This document shows positions 1 to 8,539 of a stretch of DNA of 64,000 nucleotides, piece by piece. How positions within the stretch are numbered: the first letter of the stretch is position 1; each line of letters opens with the position of its first letter. Source of the DNA: Marivita sp041725935 (GTDB lineage Bacteria; Pseudomonadota; Alphaproteobacteria; Rhodobacterales; Rhodobacteraceae); assembly GCA_041725935.1 (NCBI GenBank), contig JBGRQD010000008.1:1-64000 (forward strand). The letters run 5' to 3'. A model generated the notes under the pieces. That model saw nothing but the letters and a program-made list of their open reading frames with translations. It ran no database searches and was not told the origin of the DNA. The position numbers and the translations under genes were made by a program.

Positions 1-804
1 GTGGTCGCCGATGGGGCCAATGCCGATAAAACTGCGGCAATGCCGGATGCAATTTTGACTGCGACCGGAACCATCACTGCAAAGCAGACTGAAGGCGGTG
101 TTCCAATTTCAGTAGAGGGCGTGGCAAACGATGCCCCATTGGTCGAGCCCGAAGTTCCTGCTGCAACTGATGCCACAAAGAATATGACGCCTTTTGGCCC
201 TTTGAAAACCGATGAGGCCATTCCCAAAACGCAGCTTCCGGAATTTCTGGCTGTCTCCAGTGATGCGAAAGATCAGCAGTTCGAATTGAACATTGAACAG
301 TCTCCTCGGTCTGCTGTAGCCGAAGCCGACCTTAAGACAGCAGCGATAGCCTCAGATAGGCCCACCGATCTGGTCAAACCACGTTCGGCCATCGTGCCGA
401 ACGTCGTGGAGCGCGTGGCTGCGCTTCCTCGTGAGGTGGGCGAAACTGTGATTCACCTCAAGCCCCACGGGATGGGATTGATCGAGGTCAGCATCCAGCA
501 GGCGCGGGACGGTGGTCTTGATATCGTGCTGCGGATACAGAACCCCATGGTGCTCGAAGCGATGCAAGCCGACCGGCAAGCGGTTGCGCAGGCCATCGGG
601 GGGCAGGGCGGCGCCGCTTCCGGATCGCTGACGATGGACCTGTTCCAATCCGGCGGCGGGCAGCGTGGTGCGCAAGGCGATAACTCTGGCGCCACATCGC
701 GAACTGATACCTTGCCCACCACTGAAGAGCTGCTGGACAATGTCACAGGTCAGGCCTCTAGCCATCAGATCATCCAGTCCGACCACGTTAACATCATCAC
801 CTGA
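1..804 (+). CDS. fliK: Flagellar hook-length control protein FliK, C-terminal part (5' end outside window)
   Basis: The reading frame is already open at base 1, so only the last 267 residues are visible; the GTG at base 1 is probably not the start. The first ~135 residues are low-complexity and rich in A, T, E and P. They are followed by a conserved block at ~139-215 (HLKPHGMGLIEVSI, then LRIQNPMVLEAMQADRQ) typical of the FliK C-terminal substrate-switch domain. FliK is an exported ruler that makes FlhB switch from hook to filament export. It ends 11 bp before flgD, so the two are likely cotranscribed. Confidence 0.85.
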   Translation: MVADGANADKTAAMPDAILTATGTITAKQTEGGVPISVEGVANDAPLVEPEVPAATDATKNMTPFGPLKTDEAIPKTQLPEFLAVSSDAKDQQFELNIEQSPRSAVAEADLKTAAIASDRPTDLVKPRSAIVPNVVERVAALPREVGETVIHLKPHGMGLIEVSIQQARDGGLDIVLRIQNPMVLEAMQADRQAVAQAIGGQGGAASGSLTMDLFQSGGGQRGAQGDNSGATSRTDTLPTTEELLDNVTGQASSHQIIQSDHVNIIT

Positions 805-815
805 GGACCCCGAGC

Positions 816-1463
816 ATGGACGTAACCCCGATCGCAACCGCGCCTGCAACACCGTCCGCGGACGTGCCTTCGACAATGTCGAATGACTACGAAAGCTTTC
901 TTAGCCTTCTCGTTGCGCAAGTGAGCCACCAAGACCCGCTGAAGCCGATTGACGGGACCGAGTTCGTCTCGCAGCTTGCAACGCTCACCGGGGTGGAGCA
1001 ATCGGTAAAGCTCAACGATCAGATGCAATCCTTGCGCACGCAGCTCGCGCTGAGCGCGGCGCTGTCAGAATCGTCGCTGATCGGGCGGACCGTCACAGTG
1101 CCATCCGAGGAAATCGAGCTCGGCCCAGACGGCGCCGATTTTAGCTACGAATTGCAGGGAACGGCGACAAGCGTGACCGCAATCATCCGCGATGCTGCAG
1201 GTGTTCCCGTGCGCGAGCTTACCGGGCTGCCGGCGACGGAGCGGGGCTTGGTCAATGTCGCGTGGGACGGGACTGATGCCGATGGCGTTCAATTGGCCCC
1301 GGGTCGGTACCAGGTCGCGCTTGCGACGGAAGATGGCACCGGCGGCTACAATACATATTCGAGTTTCGAGGTTGTCTCTCTCAGCTTCGAGAATGGCGAG
1401 CAGCAGCTCGATCTGTCCGGCGGTGGCAGCGCCATGAGCAGTCAGATCGTTCGCATCGAATAG
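816..1463 (+). CDS. flgD: Flagellar basal-body rod modification / hook-cap protein FlgD
   Basis: The 215-residue length is usual for FlgD. The N-terminal segment SNDYESFLSLLVAQVSHQDPLKP followed by GTEFVSQLATLTGVEQ is the diagnostic FlgD signature. The C-terminal half (~80-190) has the FlgD Ig/tudor-like region with VAWDGTDADGVQLAPGRY. FlgD caps the growing hook and is lost when the hook is complete. The ATG at 816 has a GAGGA ribosome site 8 bp upstream. It follows fliK directly and ends at a strong terminator. Confidence 0.93.
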   Translation: MDVTPIATAPATPSADVPSTMSNDYESFLSLLVAQVSHQDPLKPIDGTEFVSQLATLTGVEQSVKLNDQMQSLRTQLALSAALSESSLIGRTVTVPSEEIELGPDGADFSYELQGTATSVTAIIRDAAGVPVRELTGLPATERGLVNVAWDGTDADGVQLAPGRYQVALATEDGTGGYNTYSSFEVVSLSFENGEQQLDLSGGGSAMSSQIVRIE

Positions 1464-1478
1464 AATTTTCAAAAAGAG

Positions 1479-1511
1479 GCTCCAGTCGGTCTGAGGCAGG
1501 CCGACTGGAGC
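1479..1511. terminator. Bidirectional intrinsic terminator between flgD and fliL
   Basis: A perfect 11-bp stem (GCTCCAGTCGG at 1479-1489, CCGACTGGAGC at 1501-1511) with an 11-nt loop is followed by ATTTTATT on the plus strand and by CTCTTTTTG on the minus strand. It sits between the convergent flgD and fliL genes and can end both transcripts. Confidence 0.85.
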
Positions 1512-1518
1512 ATTTTAT

Positions 1519-2010
1519 TCATTGGGTTGCAGCGGCGAGGTCGAGGCCTGCAAGCCATGGTGCCGTTTCCGATGCCATGGCCATGGTGGAGCGTTCGAGC
1601 ATCACGATGCCGTCGTCGGCCTGCTGCACAAGTGGCAGAGCGGCCGCCTCGGTCAGCAAGCCGAGGATCGCATCGCGCAATTGCGATGCATTTTGAGGGC
1701 TTTCGGTACTGGGTTCCACCAGCACGATCGCTTCGATGACCGTCAGCTTGGGCTCCTGCACTGCGATCGCAAAGCGCCCCGTATTGTGGGCTTCAGGCGC
1801 AGCAGCTTCTTCCTGAGCTTTGGGCCCGGATTCCATGAACCCCACGCTCATGTGGCCCGTCCCGAAACCGATTGCGGCTACGGCAACGATCAGGGGCACA
1901 AGGAGCTTCAGTTTAAGCTTCCGTTGAGCGGGCGCAGGCGTCGGCGTTTCCTCGGCCTTGGGCATCTCTTGCTCCATTTCCGGCTCCATGTCAGTAGGGG
2001 AGGATGACAT
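1519..2010 (-). CDS. fliL: FliL-like flagellar basal-body-associated protein
   Basis: A 163-residue protein whose N-terminus is acidic and P/E-rich. One membrane segment lies at ~33-52 (LLVPLIVAVAAIGFGTGHM), followed by a periplasmic domain containing LRDAILGLLTEAAALPLV, which resembles the end of FliL. FliL surrounds the stator and supports torque. The open frame extends to 2292, but that stretch is antisense-like inside flgH. ATG 2010 has an AGGA site 9 bp upstream and gives a 20-bp overlap with flgH; ATG 1989, just past the flgH stop, has no ribosome site. The sequence is divergent, so the FliL call rests on topology, the short C-terminal match and its place after flgH. Confidence 0.65.
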   Translation of the reverse strand: MSSSPTDMEPEMEQEMPKAEETPTPAPAQRKLKLKLLVPLIVAVAAIGFGTGHMSVGFMESGPKAQEEAAAPEAHNTGRFAIAVQEPKLTVIEAIVLVEPSTESPQNASQLRDAILGLLTEAAALPLVQQADDGIVMLERSTMAMASETAPWLAGLDLAAATQ

Positions 2011-2776
2011 CGAGGGCATCCTGTCCGTAGCGTGGTTGCTGAACCTGCGAAATCTGTCCAATCCCGCCATAGGAGATGCGGGCCTCAGCGATCTTGTCGT
2101 AGGGAATGGCATTTGACATGTCGACGTCCACCTTTCTGATGATACCGGCGATGCGCAATTCGCGCAGTTCGTTGTTGACGCGGACCTCTTGTCGTCCTGC
2201 GACGACGAGGTTTCCGCCTGGAAGTTCTTGAAGAACCATGGCCGCGACGCGCAGACTGATGCGCTCGTTCCGCCCGATCGACCCGCTGCCACGAGCCCCG
2301 CTGTTGGATGAAAGGTTGATCAGGGATCCGCTTGGCAGATCCTCTTCATCCAGGCCCGGAAGAAACCGATCGAGCTTGGTTTCGTAACCAAGGAAGGTGG
2401 GTTTCCCGAGATCGTTGCTGGCGGTCCGGGACCGTCGGGATTCGTTCTCAAGCTGAGCCTCGTCGTCGATCTCGATCACCACAGTGAGGATGTCGCCGAC
2501 CTGCGCGGCGCGTCTGTCTGCGAAGAAGCTGGGCGCGCCATTGCGCCAGAGCGAGGCAGCCTCGGCCCGGACTGGCGGATTTTGCAGCGGTTGTGCCCTC
2601 TGCGGAACACGGACGGATAAGGCTTCGGGTATGGTCCCCTCGTCGATCACCATGCCCGTGAGCTGCGGATCACGGTGTTCGGCAATCTGCGCGCAGCCTG
2701 CAAGGCTGGTGACGGCGATGAGAATCGTGAGGCAAAGAGGAGAGTTTGGTCCGTGCATATGTCTCTCGCGGGTCAT
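1991..2776 (-). CDS. flgH: Flagellar L-ring lipoprotein FlgH
   Basis: A lipoprotein signal ends in the lipobox LAGC, so the mature protein is anchored through this Cys in the outer membrane. The FlgH core follows: LWRNGAPSFFADRRAAQVGDILTV, the NESRRSR region, SGARGSGSIGRNERI and NLVVAGRQEVRVNNELRELRIAGIIR. It forms the L-ring bushing with the FlgI P-ring. The ATG at 2776 overlaps the flgA stop as ATGA; an internal ATG at 2758 would give a more ordinary n-region and is the alternative start. Confidence 0.93.
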   Translation of the reverse strand: MTRERHMHGPNSPLCLTILIAVTSLAGCAQIAEHRDPQLTGMVIDEGTIPEALSVRVPQRAQPLQNPPVRAEAASLWRNGAPSFFADRRAAQVGDILTVVIEIDDEAQLENESRRSRTASNDLGKPTFLGYETKLDRFLPGLDEEDLPSGSLINLSSNSGARGSGSIGRNERISLRVAAMVLQELPGGNLVVAGRQEVRVNNELRELRIAGIIRKVDVDMSNAIPYDKIAEARISYGGIGQISQVQQPRYGQDALDVILPY

Positions 2777-3459
2777 TGGACTGTGACAAGGCCGGGGCCG
2801 GCTACGGCCGCAGATATGGTCCGGTTGGAGGATAGGTTCACGACCCGCACCACATTTCCCAGCGCGCCGTCTTCGAGAGCGCGCCCTGTGGCTGAAAGAT
2901 CGAGGCCTTTGTGGCTGTAGGAAATCTTGACCTTTTCGCCGCGCAAAACGGCGCGCGGCTCCTGTATCGATCCGCCGGGCACAGGACGGCCGGGGAGGAG
3001 GGTGCGGCGCACCTCCTTGCCGACGAGGTCTTCGCTCAGGCGCAGCGTTGCAGTCGGAAGCGTGGCGAGCAGAACGCTTGCCGGTTCGAGGTCTGCGTCA
3101 GTCAGGATCTCGCCGGGTTGAAGGCGGCGCACCGGAACAGACGCGGGAACGGTGACACTTGCCTGTCCGCGGAATCCCAGCAACTGCCCATCTGTCAGCA
3201 GCATCCTCACGGCGAAGATGCCGGCGCGCGGATCAAAGCTGAATGCCTCGACCGCAAGCGCGGTTTCGGGCACCCCGGAAGGCAGAAAGATCTGGACATC
3301 GCCATCGGCGGGAATGGTCAGCGCACCGTCGGACAGCACCGCTTCCTCGATCAGCAAAAGACTGGAAACGCCTTGCCCAGTCATCGGCTGAATGGGGCCG
3401 GTAGCGGAGGTGGCCAGAACGACCAGCGCCGCGAGGAGCATATGGAACGGACGCGTCAT
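2773..3459 (-). CDS. flgA: P-ring assembly chaperone FlgA
   Basis: A 228-residue protein with a cleavable signal peptide (MLLAALVVLATSATGPIQ near residue 7) and a SAF-like domain: VPVRRLQPGEILTDADL, LVGKEVRRTLLPGRPV, then LRGEKVKISYSHKGLDLSATGRAL. These are the FlgA/CpaB-type signatures. FlgA is a periplasmic chaperone for FlgI polymerisation. The ATG overlaps the flgG stop by 4 bp, and its own stop overlaps flgH by 4 bp, showing tight coupling in flgF-flgG-flgA-flgH-fliL. Confidence 0.92.
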   Translation of the reverse strand: MTRPFHMLLAALVVLATSATGPIQPMTGQGVSSLLLIEEAVLSDGALTIPADGDVQIFLPSGVPETALAVEAFSFDPRAGIFAVRMLLTDGQLLGFRGQASVTVPASVPVRRLQPGEILTDADLEPASVLLATLPTATLRLSEDLVGKEVRRTLLPGRPVPGGSIQEPRAVLRGEKVKISYSHKGLDLSATGRALEDGALGNVVRVVNLSSNRTISAAVAGPGLVTVQ

Positions 3460-4241
3460 CTGATCTGGTTCGCGGTTTGCAGCATCTGGTCGGCAGTGGT
3501 CAGCGTCTTGGAGTTCATCTCATAGGCGCGTTGTGCCGTGATAAGGTCGGTGATCTGCTTGATGACATCGACATTCGAGCGTTCGAGATACCCTTGGCGC
3601 AGCACACCCATGCCTTCGACACCCGGCTCCACGTCGATGGGCGTGCCAGAGGCCGCGCTTTCAAGCAGAAGGTTGTCGCCGATTGGCTTCAGACCAGCCT
3701 CGTTGACAAAAGTGGCGAGCCCGATCTGGCCAATAAGCTGTGGCGCAGCTTCGTTGCTGACATAGGCCATCACCTGACCGTCGACAGAAACCTCGACGCG
3801 GGTGGTGTTCTCGGGAATGACAATCGGCGGCTCGAGACGGTCACCCTGAAGCGAGACAACCTCGCCTTCGGACGAAAGGTTGAAGGCACCGGAGCGTGTG
3901 TAAGCCGAGGAACCGTCCGGTCGGGTCACGACGAAATAACCGCGGCCGTCGATTGCGAGGTCCAGCTGGTTTCCGGTTTCAAGCAGACCGCCCTGGGTGT
4001 TGAGGCGGATGACGCCCGCGGTCTGCACGCCAAGACCGATATCGACGCCCACAGGCCGCGCTGTTCCGTCCTCACCAGTCAACGCGCCTTCGCGCTTTTG
4101 GGTCTGGTAGATCAGGTCCTGAAACGCAGCCCGACCTGCCTTGAAGCCGGTCGTGTTGGCGTTAGCGATATTGTGGGCGACCACATCGACTTGCGTCTGC
4201 TGGGCGAGCATTCCGGTTGCGGCGATACCGAGAGCGTTCAT
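3456..4241 (-). CDS. flgG: Distal rod protein FlgG
   Basis: A 261-residue protein, the usual FlgG length. The N-terminal rod motif VDVVAHNIANANTTGFKAGR and the C-terminal VDVIKQITDLITAQRAYEMN and LTTADQMLQTANQIR are the two helices that coil in the axial core. The middle block GLGVQTAGVIRLNTQGGLLETGNQLDLAIDGRGYF is diagnostic of FlgG. AGGAA lies 9 bp upstream of ATG 4241. It follows flgF after 33 bp. Confidence 0.96.
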   Translation of the reverse strand: MNALGIAATGMLAQQTQVDVVAHNIANANTTGFKAGRAAFQDLIYQTQKREGALTGEDGTARPVGVDIGLGVQTAGVIRLNTQGGLLETGNQLDLAIDGRGYFVVTRPDGSSAYTRSGAFNLSSEGEVVSLQGDRLEPPIVIPENTTRVEVSVDGQVMAYVSNEAAPQLIGQIGLATFVNEAGLKPIGDNLLLESAASGTPIDVEPGVEGMGVLRQGYLERSNVDVIKQITDLITAQRAYEMNSKTLTTADQMLQTANQIR

Positions 4242-4260
4242 TTCATAGGTTCCTTTTCAT

Positions 4261-4269
4261 TATTCGCAA
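4261..4269 (-). promoter_or_regulatory. Near-match to the TTGCGAAAA box in the flgF-flgG gap
   Basis: On the minus strand this reads TTGCGAATA, one mismatch from the repeated TTGCGAAAA element, 19 bp before the flgG start. It may give flgG an internal signal, or it may be chance. Confidence 0.35.
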
Positions 4270-4274
4270 ATTGA

Positions 4275-5018
4275 TCAGGCGTTGGGACCAAGCCGTGTGA
4301 GTGTCTGCTTGCGCAGATCGTCGCTGATCGTGGCCATGTTCATGGAGCGCTCGTAGGCGCGCTGCTGATTGATCAGCAGGGTCATCTGCTCGATAGGATT
4401 GACGTTTGACTGCTCGAGATGTCCTTGCAGTAGGTTCGGCTCCAGTGTGGGCAACAGCTCCACATTCTCGTCTCGAGGGACAAGGAGAGAGCCGCGCAGG
4501 TGTTGCCACCCGGCAATTCCCGGTTGGTCGAAGATACCGATCTGACCCAATACTGCGCCATCGTCTGCAGTGATCGTGCCGTCCCTGGCAATGGTCAGAC
4601 CCGCTTCATCCGGTGGAAGGGTGATGGGTGCGCCCCCGAGATCGAGCACCAAATCCCCACCCGCAGTGACAAGATCGCCCTGGTCGCTGAGCGCGAGTTG
4701 CCCGTCACGGCCAAGTGCCGTTTGCCCTTCGGGCGTCAGGTAGGCGAGCCAGCCGTCTCCGGGCAAAGCGACGTCGAGCGGATTGTCTGTGCGAAAAACA
4801 CCGCCCGGTGCAAGATTTGAGACTGTCGCGGTCTCGATGGAATAGGCCATCGACTTGAGGTCTCCGTCCATGCCGCTGCGGACCATCAGGCTTTCAAAGA
4901 GCGGTGCAGCGGCGCGGAAGCCTACTGTGTTGGCGTTGGCGATGTTGTTCGCGGTCACGTCGGTTGCACGTTCCAGCATTGCTGCCCGTGAGAGCGCCAC
5001 GTATCCGGTATTTTCCAT
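4275..5018 (-). CDS. flgF: Proximal rod protein FlgF
   Basis: A 247-residue protein. The N-terminal rod motif is LERATDVTANNIANANTVGFRAA, the centre is VFRTDNPLDVALPGDGWLAYLTPEGQTALGRDG, and the C-terminus is HLEQSNVNPIEQMTLLINQQRAYERSM. It is shorter and more divergent at its tip than FlgG and comes first in the flgF-flgG-flgA-flgH-fliL operon, so FlgF is the fitting assignment. GGAGG lies 6 bp before the ATG. Confidence 0.93.
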   Translation of the reverse strand: MENTGYVALSRAAMLERATDVTANNIANANTVGFRAAAPLFESLMVRSGMDGDLKSMAYSIETATVSNLAPGGVFRTDNPLDVALPGDGWLAYLTPEGQTALGRDGQLALSDQGDLVTAGGDLVLDLGGAPITLPPDEAGLTIARDGTITADDGAVLGQIGIFDQPGIAGWQHLRGSLLVPRDENVELLPTLEPNLLQGHLEQSNVNPIEQMTLLINQQRAYERSMNMATISDDLRKQTLTRLGPNA

Positions 5019-5054
5019 CGCTTGCCTCCATTCGAACTGGGCTATTGATCTGAT

Positions 5055-5092
5055 CTGCGAAAATCACTATACGCAAATTTAGTTTTTCGCAA
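5055..5092. promoter_or_regulatory. Divergent regulatory region with inverted TTGCGAAAA boxes (flgF / TPR gene)
   Basis: CTGCGAAAA at 5055-5063 points to the rightward gene, ending 45 bp before ATG 5109. TTTTCGCAA at 5084-5092 is the exact box on the minus strand, 65 bp before flgF. A further ACGCAAAT lies between them. The paired outward arrangement in a divergent promoter suggests one shared regulator or promoter element. Confidence 0.6.
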
Positions 5093-5108
5093 ACTGAAAG
5101 TGGATGGC

Positions 5109-7178
5109 ATGTTGATCGGATGCAGCGCAGATGGGCAGGTGGCAACCAAAGGCTGCTTCACGATATCCTTTCGCAATCGTCCTCTTTGGGCGTTGGCCAC
5201 TTCATTTGTGGCGCTTGCACCGGCTCTCTATGCGGGAACACCTCCTGAAAGCAGCTTGCGACCTGTGACGCGGCCGACGGTGATCGTTGCCGAGCGAATT
5301 GCTGTCCTGCCCGATGCAAAAGAATCAGTTGATCGAATAAGCCGTCCTGATGAGGTCGACGCAAAGACGGAGTCGTTTCCCGATTCTGCGAAAGATGTTC
5401 CAGAACACGAGATCGCATCGGAACCCTCAGCCCAGTCTGCTGATCCAGACCTGACGACACTTGCAAACATGCCGCTGTCCTTGCCAGCACAAAGCTCCGT
5501 CCAGCCAAACGCGGCTGAGTTTGGGAGCACCTCCCAATACGTCCTTCCCTTTATCGAGGAACGCGATGCTCTGCTTGCTGCGGTGAAGGCTGCGGATGTG
5601 CAAAACGAGGCGGCACTGCAGCTTGACTACGTTCAGTTCCTCATCGGCCACATGATGGTGGCCGAAGCAAAAAGCATGCTTGCCGATCTTCGTCTGGACG
5701 AACCTGCAATTGATGATATCAGCCGGGACCGCGCGCTTGGATACGCTGCGATCCTGTCCTACCTCGCCGATCAGCCGCAGGCGGCGTCTGTGCCATCGAT
5801 CTGGCGGAATGATCCTCTTTGGTCCCTTGTACTTGATGCGCCACAGGACGTTTGGGAACCGGGCAGCGCGGATCTGCGCGCCGCGCTTGCAGCGCTTTCG
5901 CGTCAGAGTCGGCGCGTTGCGACTGCGGTTTTGCCCGACCTGTTCGACCATGCCCTGCTTCGTGGTGATGTGGGCGCGGCTGCAGAGATTCTTTCGGCCG
6001 CACCGGCGGGTACCGATCTGGATGGTTCGGACGCTCTCGAATTTATGCGCGGTCGTCTTGCACTTGCGCAGGGTGGAGAAGAAATGGCCTTCGATATCTT
6101 CGCGCGCGTGTCGGAAGGACGGGGCGAGGTCGCCGCATATGCCCGGCTGGCGCTTGCGGACATGGCTCTGTCTCGGGAGGACCCGACGCTCTTGCCCCAG
6201 GTGCGTGACCTTCTGCGCGGAGGTTTGTCCGATTGGCGCGGGGACGAAATTGCGCTGCGACTGCGGGTGCAGCTTGCCCGTGTGGCAGAAGAAATCACCG
6301 ATGATGCAACCGCGATCGAGGTCATGGCGATGATCTTCCGGGAACATCCGGACACCCCCGAAGCAAACCTGGCGGACGAGCGTCTTGGCGTCCTTATTGA
6401 TCGCGTCGCGGGTCGGCTCAACAGCGGTGAGATGCCCTTGGACGAAGCGGTGGCGATGGTCCGGCGGCTCGATCCGCTTGTGGCGGCACGTGGCGATTGG
6501 GTCTCGGTGCGGGTGGGCCTTGCGGAACGTTTCCATGATGTGGGGCTGATGAAGGCTGCGCTGGCTGAATACGCCGACATCGCTGCTCTGCCTGCCGCGA
6601 CGCTTCAAGAGGCAGATGCGCAGGTTCTTGATGAGGCGGCGCATCGGCAGGCGGGCCTTTTGCTCGCAAATGGTGATCCGACAGGCGCGCTGGCGGCGCT
6701 GGACCGGCGTCTTGTTCCCGGGTCTGAAAACCTGCTCATTCCCGCTGCCGGTCTGCGTGTTGCCGCGAACGGAACCGGCGATTTTCCCGCACCGTTCCTT
6801 GCAGCGCTGAACGTTGCCGAACCCGCTGATATCACCGATCCAGCGGTGCAGATCGGCCTTGCCAAATCTGCGCAACAGATCGGGGATGTCGCCACCGCAC
6901 TTGCCGCTTACGACCGGTCCATTGAAATCGCGACGTTGCCGGAACGCGTCGATGCTGCGCGCCTTGCGGGCGAGGCCAGAGACACGGACCGTGCAGAGCG
7001 ATATGTCGAACTCCTTCCCGATGAACGCGGCAAGCGCCAGAGCGCTTTGGTGACGGGACTTGTGGCAGAAGAGCCAATCGCCGGACCGCTGTCAGTCAGC
7101 ACCGCAGAATCGATCATCGCCGGTGCGGAAGCGGCCGGAACCGCAATCACCGCTCTCTTGGGGCAGGGGGACTTATGA
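5109..7178 (+). CDS. Uncharacterised exported TPR-like helical-repeat protein of the flagellar cluster
   Basis: About 689 residues. A signal peptide or membrane anchor lies near residues 20-40 (LWALATSFVALAPALYAG). A P/S/D-rich linker follows, then a long all-helical region full of A/L/D repeats (for example AYARLALADMALSRED, VATALAAYDRSIEIATLPE) that look like tetratricopeptide repeats without a fixed consensus. It is probably a periplasmic or membrane-bound scaffold. The frame is open from GTG 5100; ATG 5109 is preferred because of the GTGGA upstream. It lies between flgF and flgE, shares the divergent promoter and ends 59 bp before flgE, so a flagellar role is inferred. I do not recognise a named family. 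Confidence 0.75.
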   Translation: MLIGCSADGQVATKGCFTISFRNRPLWALATSFVALAPALYAGTPPESSLRPVTRPTVIVAERIAVLPDAKESVDRISRPDEVDAKTESFPDSAKDVPEHEIASEPSAQSADPDLTTLANMPLSLPAQSSVQPNAAEFGSTSQYVLPFIEERDALLAAVKAADVQNEAALQLDYVQFLIGHMMVAEAKSMLADLRLDEPAIDDISRDRALGYAAILSYLADQPQAASVPSIWRNDPLWSLVLDAPQDVWEPGSADLRAALAALSRQSRRVATAVLPDLFDHALLRGDVGAAAEILSAAPAGTDLDGSDALEFMRGRLALAQGGEEMAFDIFARVSEGRGEVAAYARLALADMALSREDPTLLPQVRDLLRGGLSDWRGDEIALRLRVQLARVAEEITDDATAIEVMAMIFREHPDTPEANLADERLGVLIDRVAGRLNSGEMPLDEAVAMVRRLDPLVAARGDWVSVRVGLAERFHDVGLMKAALAEYADIAALPAATLQEADAQVLDEAAHRQAGLLLANGDPTGALAALDRRLVPGSENLLIPAAGLRVAANGTGDFPAPFLAALNVAEPADITDPAVQIGLAKSAQQIGDVATALAAYDRSIEIATLPERVDAARLAGEARDTDRAERYVELLPDERGKRQSALVTGLVAEEPIAGPLSVSTAESIIAGAEAAGTAITALLGQGDL

Positions 7179-7237
7179 CGGTCCGCCACATTCTCTGTAA
7201 TTTCAGTTTCACCCAGCAATTCTGAAGGGAAACAACC

Positions 7238-8527
7238 ATGTCGATCCTCAACGCAATGCAAGCCGGAGTAAGCGGCCTCAGCGCCAACGCCAAGGCTGTC
7301 TCTCTGATCGGTGAAAACATCGCCAATACGGGAACTGTCGGTTTCAAACGGTCCTTCGCGCAGATGGTCACCATTACTTCAGGGGATGCCGCAGGCGTGC
7401 GTGCGCAGCGCGGGTCCGAGGTCAGCGCTGCAGGCACCAACATCATGACCAGAAGCGAAACGGATCTTGCCATCGGCGGTCAAGGCTTCTTTGTCGTCTC
7501 GAAACAGCCCAATGATCCGGTTCTCGCCAACTACATGCTGACCCGGGCCGGATCGTTCTCGGTCGACGCAGACGGCAACCTCAAGAACGCGGCCGGGTAC
7601 TATCTTTCCGGGTTCAAATACGACGATACCGGAGCAATCGGCGCGGTCGACCGTCGCAGCTATGGCTCGCTGGAAACGATCAATCTTGGCGATGTCGAAC
7701 TCACGGCCGCGGCCTCTACCACGGCCACCATCAGCGGCAACCTCCCGGCTGATGCAACGGGCACGGGTGCGGCAACAGGCTCATTCGTCTCGACGGTTGG
7801 CTATTACAACGACCTTGGGGCGGAAGAGCAGCTGACCCTGACCTGGACTCCTGATGCAGCCACAGAAAACCTCTGGCAACTAGAGGTCGCCGGGGATGGC
7901 ACCGTCTACGGGACGGTTGCCGTGGACTTCCACGATTCCGGCCCGACCCCTGCTGCGCCGCTGAGCTACACGGGCACGCCCGATGCGGGCCTTGCTGCCC
8001 CGGCGGCTTTTGCGGTGAATGCGGACGGTGAAATGACCATCACCATCGACAATGCAGCGGTTCCCCAGGTGCTGACCATCGCCTTGGGCGCACCCGATTC
8101 CTACGATGGGATCACCCAGTTCGCCGGGGACTACGAACCGCAGCGGGTGACGATCGACGGATCGGAAGTCTCTGGCATGGCCTCGACCGAGATCGACGAA
8201 AGCGGCATCGTCTGGGCGCTGTTTGAAAATGGCGTACGCAGGGCGCTTTACGAGATTCCCGTCGCCAATGTCGCCAATGTCGAGGGGCTGCAGGCAGTGA
8301 CCGGAAACGCGTACCAGCTCACGTCTGAATCGGGCGACGTGTTGCTGAACGTGGCGGGCAACCAGCCCGCGGGCAGCATCCTGTCGAACACGCTCGAGAA
8401 TTCGAATGTCGACCTGGCGCAGGAAATGACCGACCTCATCATGGTCCAGCGGGCCTACCAGTCGAACTCGAAGATCGTGACCACGGCAGACGAGCTTCTC
8501 CAAGAAGCCAACAACCTCAAGCGCTGA
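7238..8527 (+). CDS. flgE: Flagellar hook protein FlgE
   Basis: A 429-residue protein. The N-terminal MSILNAMQAGVSGLSANAK and ENIANTGTVGFKR, plus the C-terminal SNVDLAQEMTDLIMVQRAYQ and VTTADELLQEANNLKR, are the paired axial helices. The block IGGQGFFVVSKQ and the long variable centre make up the hook surface domains. It polymerises outside the cell into the curved universal joint. GAAGGGA lies upstream of the ATG. It heads flgE-flgK-flgL with 12-14 bp gaps. Confidence 0.95.
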   Translation: MSILNAMQAGVSGLSANAKAVSLIGENIANTGTVGFKRSFAQMVTITSGDAAGVRAQRGSEVSAAGTNIMTRSETDLAIGGQGFFVVSKQPNDPVLANYMLTRAGSFSVDADGNLKNAAGYYLSGFKYDDTGAIGAVDRRSYGSLETINLGDVELTAAASTTATISGNLPADATGTGAATGSFVSTVGYYNDLGAEEQLTLTWTPDAATENLWQLEVAGDGTVYGTVAVDFHDSGPTPAAPLSYTGTPDAGLAAPAAFAVNADGEMTITIDNAAVPQVLTIALGAPDSYDGITQFAGDYEPQRVTIDGSEVSGMASTEIDESGIVWALFENGVRRALYEIPVANVANVEGLQAVTGNAYQLTSESGDVLLNVAGNQPAGSILSNTLENSNVDLAQEMTDLIMVQRAYQSNSKIVTTADELLQEANNLKR

Positions 8528-8539
8528 AGGTAGCGTCGC

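Noticed and set aside
5427..6875. 482-codon leftward open frame inside the TPR gene
   Set aside because: It is antisense to a well-supported gene, rich in R, H and Q from codon shadowing, and lacks a ribosome site.
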